A DNA stretch of 18,950 nucleotides from an uncultured Bacteroidales bacterium (GTDB lineage Bacteria; Bacteroidota; Bacteroidia; Bacteroidales; Paludibacteraceae): positions 1 through 18,950 of the forward strand of contig CAMHEP010000017.1 of assembly GCA_946184195.1 (NCBI GenBank), in the 5' to 3' direction. Numbering within the stretch: position 1 is the stretch's first letter; each line of letters begins with the position of its first letter. This document shows positions 14,561 through 18,950 of the stretch, piece by piece. The notes beneath the pieces are model-generated. The model saw nothing but the letters and a program-made list of their open reading frames with translations. It did no database searches and was not told the DNA's origin. A program made the translations under genes and the position numbers.

Positions 14561-15766
14561 ATGCTCAATAAATATCGTTCTTTCCTACGATTTTGTATAG
14601 TGGGCGGCTGCGCAGCAGCTGTCCACTATGGTATATATTACTTGCTGTTGCAGTTGGCGGCACCCGTCAATGCTGCCTATATCGCTGGTTATCTCATTTC
14701 CTTTGTTGGCAACTATTTCGCAACCAGTTATTTTACCTTCTCATCTAAACCCACTTGGGGACACTTCCTCGGCTTTGCGGGTAGCCATGCGCTCAATTTT
14801 CTGCTGCATATAGTCCTGCTCAACCTCTTCCTTTGGCTCGGAGTACACAAACTGATTGCACCTGTCTTTGTCATGGCTGTCGCTATGCTTGTGCAGTACG
14901 CGGTCCTCTATCTCGTCTATCATTTCCCCGCTCGGGAGATTAAGGGCAAGGTCATGCTCTCTTTCGACACCGAGGAATATGACGTCCCCCGTGAACATGG
15001 GGTGGAGTGGGATACTCTCAAGGAAGGCATGGAGGTAAGTGTTTACGGCACCAATCGCATACTCGATTGTCTCAAGGAGTGTGGTGTACATGCTACCTTC
15101 TTCTGCACTACCAACTTCGCAGAGCATGCTCCTGAAATCATGCAACGCATCCTGAGCGAAGGACACGAGGTAGCCTCGCATGGTTGCGACCATTGGCAGC
15201 CGAAACCGGAGCACGTGATTGAGTCCAAACGTATCTTGGAGCAGCTCACAGGAAAGCCTGTTTACGGCTATCGTCAGCCACGTATGTTCCCTGTGGATTT
15301 GCAGGAACTGAAACGCCAAGGCTACGAATATAACGCTTCACTCAATCCTGCCTTCATACCCGGACGATATATACACCTTGATATGCCGCGAACATGGTTC
15401 TATGAGCAGGGACTTCTGCAGATTCCTGCATCCGTCTCGCCGTGGTTCCGTATTCCTATGTTCTGGCTTGCACTACATAACTTCCCCTTGTGGCTCTACA
15501 AGGCGCTCTGCAGACGTATCCTCCGACATGATGGCTATTTCAATACCTACTTCCATCCTTGGGAGTTCTACCCGCTTGGTGAACATCCGGAGTTTAAGAT
15601 GCCGTTTATCATTCGTAATCATGCCGGTGAACCTATGTACCAACGACTCAAAGCGGTCATTAACGATCTCAAGTCCCGCGGCGCGGAGTTTACTACGTAT
15701 CATGAATGGGTTCAAACATCGTGCTCCGACTATGATGTGCTTATTTCTAAACTTGATAACAACTAA
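14561..15766 (+). CDS. GtrA flippase domain fused to a NodB-type polysaccharide deacetylase
   Basis: Residues about 1-122 are a GtrA-family domain with four membrane helices (FLRFCIVGGCAAAVHYGIYY, SFVGNYFATSYFTF, the 78-94 helix and 98-121). GtrA proteins are thought to flip undecaprenyl-phosphate sugars. From about 130 a carbohydrate-esterase-4 deacetylase follows: motif 1 LSFDTEEYD (Asp136), motif 2 SHGCDHW (His207, His211), motif 3 YGYRQPRM (Arg238) and FHPWEF (His332). With four helices and an inside N-terminus the deacetylase should face the cytoplasm, as in ArnD and NaxD. The frame is unbroken, so this is a true fusion rather than two genes. It starts 21 nt after exbD (GGAGG at 14541-14545) and leads a three-gene sugar cassette. 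The substrate sugar is not known. Confidence 0.9.
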   Translation: MLNKYRSFLRFCIVGGCAAAVHYGIYYLLLQLAAPVNAAYIAGYLISFVGNYFATSYFTFSSKPTWGHFLGFAGSHALNFLLHIVLLNLFLWLGVHKLIAPVFVMAVAMLVQYAVLYLVYHFPAREIKGKVMLSFDTEEYDVPREHGVEWDTLKEGMEVSVYGTNRILDCLKECGVHATFFCTTNFAEHAPEIMQRILSEGHEVASHGCDHWQPKPEHVIESKRILEQLTGKPVYGYRQPRMFPVDLQELKRQGYEYNASLNPAFIPGRYIHLDMPRTWFYEQGLLQIPASVSPWFRIPMFWLALHNFPLWLYKALCRRILRHDGYFNTYFHPWEFYPLGEHPEFKMPFIIRNHAGEPMYQRLKAVINDLKSRGAEFTTYHEWVQTSCSDYDVLISKLDNN

Positions 15767-15778
15767 TACGGACTTTAT

Positions 15779-16726
15779 ATGATACGTTTAGCAATAGTCT
15801 CCCCTTGTTACAATGAGCATGAAGTGCTCTATGAATCGGCAAGACGTCTTACGGAATTGTTGAATGACTTGATTGCAAAGGGTAAAATTACCAAGGATAG
15901 TTTTATCTTGTATGTCAATGATGGTTCAAAGGATGATACGTGGGATATCATCTGTGGGCTGCATGCATCCAACCGGTTCGTTTGTGGTATTAATCTTGCG
16001 CACAATGTGGGGCATCAGAATGCCATTATGGCAGGTATGATGACCGCTAAAGACCGTTGTGACGGTGTTGTTACCATTGATTGCGACTTGCAGGATGATA
16101 TTACTGCCATTGAGCGTATGATAGACCTCCATGCCGATGGGATTGAGATCGTTTATGGGGTAAAGGTAAGCCGTCAGGCTGATTCGTTCATGAAGAAGTT
16201 CACGGCACAGGCTTTCTACCGGATGCAGTCCTCGATGGGCGTGGATGCCGTCTATAACCATGCGGACTTTCGGTTTATGAGCAGTCGTGCGCTGAACGCC
16301 CTGGCGCAGTATCCGGAGCGAAATCTGTATCTGCGAGGTATTATTCCGACAATCGGATTCCGTACGGCTACTGTGGATGACGTCATATCCGAGCGTATAG
16401 CCGGGCAGTCGAAATATACGCTCACCAAGATGTTACGTCTGGCATCGGACGGAATCACTTCCTTCTCGTCCAAACCGATGGTTATCGTGCTGGCAGCCGG
16501 ATCCCTGATGCTGCTTATCTCGTTGGCAATGATCTTGTACGTGGTGATCTCCCTGCTGATGGGACATTATGTTCCCGGATGGTCATCGCTTATGCTTTCT
16601 GTATGGTTTATCGGATCGGTGATAACAATCGGTATTGGTATTTTAGGAACGTATATTGGCAAAATGTACACAGAGATAAAGCATCGCCCGCTTTATATTG
16701 TGGCAGACTCATTACTCCATGAATAA
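15779..16726 (+). CDS. GT2 polyprenyl-phosphate glycosyltransferase (GtrB/ArnC/DPM1-like)
   Basis: This family links a sugar from a nucleotide donor to undecaprenyl phosphate on the cytoplasmic face. The 315-residue protein has a GT-A domain: nucleotide-binding start AIVSPCYNEHE (5-15), VNDGSKDDTW (46-55), LAHNVGHQNAIMAGM (73-87), the metal-binding DCDLQDD (101-107) and RIAGQSKY (206-213). Two C-terminal membrane helices follow (about 234-262 and 272-296), then the usual KHRPLYIV ending. This is the standard GtrB/ArnC length and layout. It begins 12 nt after the GtrA-deacetylase gene and overlaps the next gene by 8 nt. Together with its neighbours it probably supplies the lipid-linked sugar that the fused protein deacetylates and flips. 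Confidence 0.93.
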   Translation: MIRLAIVSPCYNEHEVLYESARRLTELLNDLIAKGKITKDSFILYVNDGSKDDTWDIICGLHASNRFVCGINLAHNVGHQNAIMAGMMTAKDRCDGVVTIDCDLQDDITAIERMIDLHADGIEIVYGVKVSRQADSFMKKFTAQAFYRMQSSMGVDAVYNHADFRFMSSRALNALAQYPERNLYLRGIIPTIGFRTATVDDVISERIAGQSKYTLTKMLRLASDGITSFSSKPMVIVLAAGSLMLLISLAMILYVVISLLMGHYVPGWSSLMLSVWFIGSVITIGIGILGTYIGKMYTEIKHRPLYIVADSLLHE

Positions 16727-17894
16727 GTACAGCAAATATATTTATTGGCTCGGTTTTATTATAGCCGTAGCTGCAACAGCGATAGAATTGTTTCGTGGAG
16801 GTGCTGAGAATTATGTGGATTTTCGGGACGCAACGCTCAATTTCTGGAATGGAATAAGCAGTTATACGGACGAGTTCGTTTCTGCTCATGGCAGGTACTT
16901 TATTTATTCGCCGCTGTTCTGTATTCTGTTTGCGCCGTTTGCCTTTATGCCGTTCTATGTGGGCGGCTTCGCGTGGAACCTGCTTGGATATACTGTCTTT
17001 TATTACGCAGTAAAGAATTTGCCGGGATTGAGCGATAATAAATCGTCACAAATGATGCTTTATCTACTATTGTTTGTAGGGCAGAGTTTGTTCTGTTTTC
17101 AGTTCAACCTGCTCGTGGCAGCAATATTTCTCTGGGCATTTATTTTGCTTGATAGAGACCATAATTTTGGGGCAGTTTTCCTGATTATGTTATCCGCTAC
17201 GACCAAAATCTATGGTGTTGTAGAACTGGCATTATTGCTCTGCTATCCGCATTTTTGGCGCAACATGGGATATGCGGTGCTTTGCGGGGTGGGCTTGGTA
17301 CTCTTACCAGCAGTCAGACTCGGTATTGACGGTTTGCTGCCATGGTATATGGACTGGTTCCATCAACTCTCTGATCACCATGATACGACAGGCGTGTATT
17401 ATTCACTTATCTTTGCCCAACCGATACGAGTATTTGCGCTGCCATATATGCGCTGGTTCCAAGTAGTTGTCTTGGCAATATTGGGAATATTGTTCTTTTG
17501 TTGTTATAAACGATGGAGTGAGCCGTCATTCCGTATCGGCGTATTGGCAGGATTGATGGGGTATATCGTTATTATGAGTGAAGCGGCTGAGTTTACGACA
17601 TACACTATTGCTGCTACAGGCTATGCTCTTTGGTTCTTCCACCGTTATGGTAAAGATATGTCCGTTATCCCTTGGTATGATAAACTCCTTGCCTCGGCAA
17701 TCTTCCTCTTCTTTGGTGTTATGCCTATTGATATTCTCTTCCCCACACCGTGGTGTATGTATATCCATACCACCTTGTGGTTAGGTGTTTGGACTTTCTT
17801 CATCGCTTGGTGCCGTATCATCTATACCACCATCTATACCACCACCACCTCCTCCATTTCCACCTCCCCCTCCACCTCCACCTCCCCCCTCTAA
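16719..17894 (+). CDS. GT87 (DUF2029)-like polytopic membrane glycosyltransferase, GT-C fold
   Basis: GT-C enzymes use lipid-phosphate sugars on the periplasmic side. The 391-residue protein has about ten hydrophobic segments. The first periplasmic loop holds an acidic pair in YVDFRDATLNFWNG (Asp35, Asp37), followed by YFIYSPLFCILFAPFAFMP, the Y-x-Y-x-P-P-like GT87 signature. Later come LSATTKIYG and SEAAEFTTYTIAATGYALWF. I start it at the ATG at 16719, which overlaps the previous stop (ATGAATAA); a TTG upstream at 16698 is in frame but unneeded. The last 23 residues (TTIYTTTTSSISTSPSTSTS then PL) are coded by a CCT/ACC-rich, slippage-prone tract that continues into the repeat region, so the C-terminus is probably variable and not part of the fold. 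It is the likely final transferase of the cassette. Confidence 0.85.
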   Translation: MNKYSKYIYWLGFIIAVAATAIELFRGGAENYVDFRDATLNFWNGISSYTDEFVSAHGRYFIYSPLFCILFAPFAFMPFYVGGFAWNLLGYTVFYYAVKNLPGLSDNKSSQMMLYLLLFVGQSLFCFQFNLLVAAIFLWAFILLDRDHNFGAVFLIMLSATTKIYGVVELALLLCYPHFWRNMGYAVLCGVGLVLLPAVRLGIDGLLPWYMDWFHQLSDHHDTTGVYYSLIFAQPIRVFALPYMRWFQVVVLAILGILFFCCYKRWSEPSFRIGVLAGLMGYIVIMSEAAEFTTYTIAATGYALWFFHRYGKDMSVIPWYDKLLASAIFLFFGVMPIDILFPTPWCMYIHTTLWLGVWTFFIAWCRIIYTTIYTTTTSSISTSPSTSTSPL

Positions 17895-18032
17895 TCCTCA
17901 CTTATAACCTATAACCTATAACCTATCACCTATCACTCATCACTCATCACCTATCACCTATCACCTATTACTCACCACTCACCACTCATCACTCATCACC
18001 TATCACTCATTACTTACCCTCTCCCTCTATAC
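17816..18032 (+). other. 217-nt run without a single G on the plus strand
   Basis: Between G17815 and G18033 the plus strand has only A, C and T. The tract covers the last 79 nt of the glycosyltransferase gene and the whole heptamer array. In RNA this is C-rich, G-free and can form little structure, which is what Rho-loading (rut) sites look like. A second such tract spans 18424-18616 (193 nt). Confidence 0.9.
17899..18017 (+). repeat. Array of 17 gapless in-phase heptamers
   Basis: The 119 nt divide exactly into 17 units of 7: one CACTTAT, three AACCTAT, five CACCTAT, five CACTCAT, and TACTCAC, CACTCAC, TACTTAC once each. The rough consensus is (C/A/T)AC(C/T)(C/T)A(T/C). It begins 4 nt after the stop codon of the GT87-like gene. 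Confidence 0.92.
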
Positions 18033-18144
18033 GGGAGAAGGGCTGGTGGAGAGTGTTTCCTATTTATGTCTTCTCCCTCTCTATGGGAGAAGGGCAGGTG
18101 GAGTATGCTCCCTATTCATATCTATCCCCTCTCTTAGGGAGAGG
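18020..18144 (+). repeat. 52-bp tandem repeat of REP-like hairpins
   Basis: Unit 1 (18020-18071) and unit 2 (18072-18123) are about 80% alike. Each starts with a hairpin (TCTCCC-TCTATAC-GGGAGA; CTTCTCCC-TCTCTAT-GGGAGAAG), then GGGC(T/A)GGTGGAG and TCC(C)TATT(T/C)AT. A third, shorter hairpin CCTCTC...GAGAGG (18128-18144) follows. The CTCTCCC...GGGAGA(G)GG style recalls abundant intergenic palindromic repeats in many bacteria. These are the only G-containing islands in the region and could serve as an RNA 3'-end barrier. Confidence 0.75.
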
Positions 18145-18181
18145 CTTTCTCTAAGCGAGGTAGGGGAGCCCCTTCACCTTC

Positions 18182-18412
18182 TCGCGCGCGCGTACCTTAA
18201 TATATATAATATAACGAGATGCCTTACTTCTTCCATCACCTCTCCTCTCTCGCCTCTTGCTTCTCACCAATCACTTATCACTTATCACTTATCACTCCTC
18301 ACTCCTCACTCCTCACTCAGTACCGATCACTCTTCTTCTCTCTTTCGCGCGCGCGAACCTTAAATATATAAATATATAATATAACGAGATGTCTTACTTC
18401 TTCCATCACCTC
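18182..18412 (+). repeat. Direct repeat of a (CG)5 + AT-tract element, two copies 163-170 bp apart
   Basis: Copies at 18182-18242 and 18345-18412. Each has TCGCGCGCGCG, then (T/A)ACCTTAA, an alternating AT tract (7 nt longer in copy 2), ATAACGAGATG and (C/T)CTTACTTCTTCCATCACCTC. In copy 2 the CG run is the core of a 14-bp palindrome TTCGCGCGCGCGAA. The element appears nowhere else in the window. Alternating CG and AT runs can adopt Z-DNA and cruciform forms. Confidence 0.88.
18265..18320 (+). repeat. Second array of 8 gapless heptamers
   Basis: Units in order: CACCAAT, CACTTAT three times, CACTCCT three times, CACTCAG. Same family as the array at 17899-18017. It lies between the two (CG)5 elements. 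Runs of identical neighbours point to local slippage or unequal crossing-over. Confidence 0.85.
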
Positions 18413-18460
18413 ACCACACCTCGCCTCACCTCACCTTACCTCACCTCACCCTCTCCCTCT

Positions 18461-18520
18461 CCCCTATCACTTTTCCCCCTATCACTTATCCCCCTATCAC
18501 TTATCCCCCTATCACTTATC
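18461..18520 (+). repeat. Four tandem 15-bp repeats
   Basis: Unit CCCCTATCACTTATC, repeated exactly three times after a first copy with one change (TTTTC). The unit contains the heptamer CACTTAT, so it looks like a derivative of the 7-bp family. Upstream (about 18405-18450) a 5-bp CTCAC period is visible. Confidence 0.9.
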
Positions 18521-18774
18521 CCCCTATAAACTCTCACCTAACCCATTTTCCCTATCCTCTCTCACCTATAACATATCTCTTTTCCCTTTATTTATATATA
18601 CTTTACTACATCTATAGTATGTGATTAGTATGATATTAGTATGATATTAGTAAGATATAACATTGTTATTACTCAGTTATTACTATATGATATAGCGGCC
18701 TTACTCTGGATGTTGTGCAGAGATACCTGACTATCAGTCGATTACAAAGAAAATAACATAAATATTCATTTTTA
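18521..18774. other. Intergenic, AT-rich, no gene seen
   Basis: After the 15-mers the sequence remains G-free to 18616 and then turns AT-rich. At 18622-18652 a short repeat TGAT(AT)TAGTA occurs three times in a row. I see no ORF with a believable start, no RNA gene and no terminator hairpin with a T tract here. Confidence 0.6.
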
Positions 18775-18806
18775 TTTGCGTATATCAAGAAAAAGCAGTA
18801 CCTTTG
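18775..18806 (+). promoter_or_regulatory. First of two promoters at the window end
   Basis: TTTG (18775-18778), 20 nt, TACCTTTG (18799-18806), then CA. It reads out of the window. It is preceded by an A-rich stretch and is 30/37 identical with the second promoter. Confidence 0.87.
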
Positions 18807-18810
18807 CAAC

Positions 18811-18840
18811 CGTTTTCGCGCTAAGGAAAAACGCTTCCTT
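18811..18840 (+). promoter_or_regulatory. Two mutually exclusive hairpins in the first promoter's leader
   Basis: CGTTTT (18811-18816) can pair with AAAACG (18828-18833). Alternatively AAGGAA (18823-18828) can pair with TTCCTT (18835-18840). The two share bases, so only one forms at a time. The first stem sits at the transcription start and has the same sequence as the stem at 11783-11798. Confidence 0.5.
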
Positions 18841-18910
18841 ACAAACACGAAAATAACGGACATTGATTTTCAGCGACTTACAAAGTTTTTTCAATAAAAA
18901 TGAAGAAAAA

Positions 18911-18942
18911 TTTGTGTATGTCGGAAAAAAGCAGTAACTTTG
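18911..18942 (+). promoter_or_regulatory. Second promoter at the window end
   Basis: TTTG (18911-18914), 20 nt, TAACTTTG (18935-18942), then CA. It lies 136 nt after the first promoter and reads the same way, so the next gene outside the window has a tandem promoter pair. Confidence 0.87.
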
Positions 18943-18950
18943 CATCCGCT

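Noticed and set aside
16698..16718. TTG start for the GT87-like protein
   Set aside because: The ATG at 16719 overlapping the previous stop is a better and more usual start.
18046..18363. 105-codon plus-strand ORF in the repeat region
   Set aside because: Made of repeat units and hairpins, Ser/Leu/Thr-rich, with no conserved start context; not a credible gene.
17899..18520. CRISPR array
   Set aside because: Units are 7 or 15 bp, with no spacers between them and no cas gene in the window.
18669..18863. Minus-strand ORF of 64 codons
   Set aside because: It covers the first end promoter and an AT-rich spacer, without motif or start context.

Overview
The window looks like chromosomal DNA of a member of the Bacteroidales. 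Three things point there: a SusD-family lipoprotein next to other outer-surface lipoproteins, Bacteroidota-type promoters (TTTG, then exactly 20 nt, then TAnnTTTGCA) at five places, and an ExbB/4-TM/ExbD/ExbD operon typical of the group. I cannot name the genus. All protein genes read on the plus strand; only one tRNA is on the minus strand.

Layout. 1-4611 is the distal part of a polysaccharide-utilisation-type locus: the 3' part of a SusD homologue, a small surface lipoprotein, a DUF4874/DUF4832 lipoprotein and an EamA-type transporter. 4656-6266 encodes a secreted protein with a beta-sandwich and a predicted beta-propeller. 6265-6612 carries tRNA-Ser(UGA) on the minus strand, with a 141-bp tandem duplication of its 3' end, terminator and flank. 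7088-11717 is a tightly coupled operon: an EptA-like phosphoethanolamine transferase, an RlmL-like RNA methyltransferase, QueA and a TatD-family hydrolase. 11746-12109 holds a promoter, a structured leader, tRNA-Ser(GGA) and more stem-loops leading to 12154-14539 (ExbB, a 4-TM protein, two ExbDs). 14561-17894 continues in the same direction with a GtrA-polysaccharide deacetylase fusion, a polyprenyl-phosphate glycosyltransferase and a GT87-like membrane glycosyltransferase. 17895-18774 has no gene and is a mosaic of short repeats almost free of G on the plus strand. The window closes with two near-identical promoters pointing to a gene beyond the edge.

How the genes fit together. The most interesting system is the three-gene cassette at 14561-17894. 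It combines a lipid-linked-sugar synthase, a NodB-type deacetylase physically fused to a GtrA flippase, and a GT-C type transferase. This is the logic of the Arn (ArnC/ArnD/ArnT) and Francisella FlmF2/NaxD/FlmK pathways, but with deacetylation and flipping joined in one chain. With the EptA-like enzyme upstream, the window may encode two independent routes to an envelope glycolipid with added amines. The second notable theme is non-coding: strictly in-phase heptamer arrays lie after the last glycosyltransferase, and the same heptamers form the queA-tatD junction.
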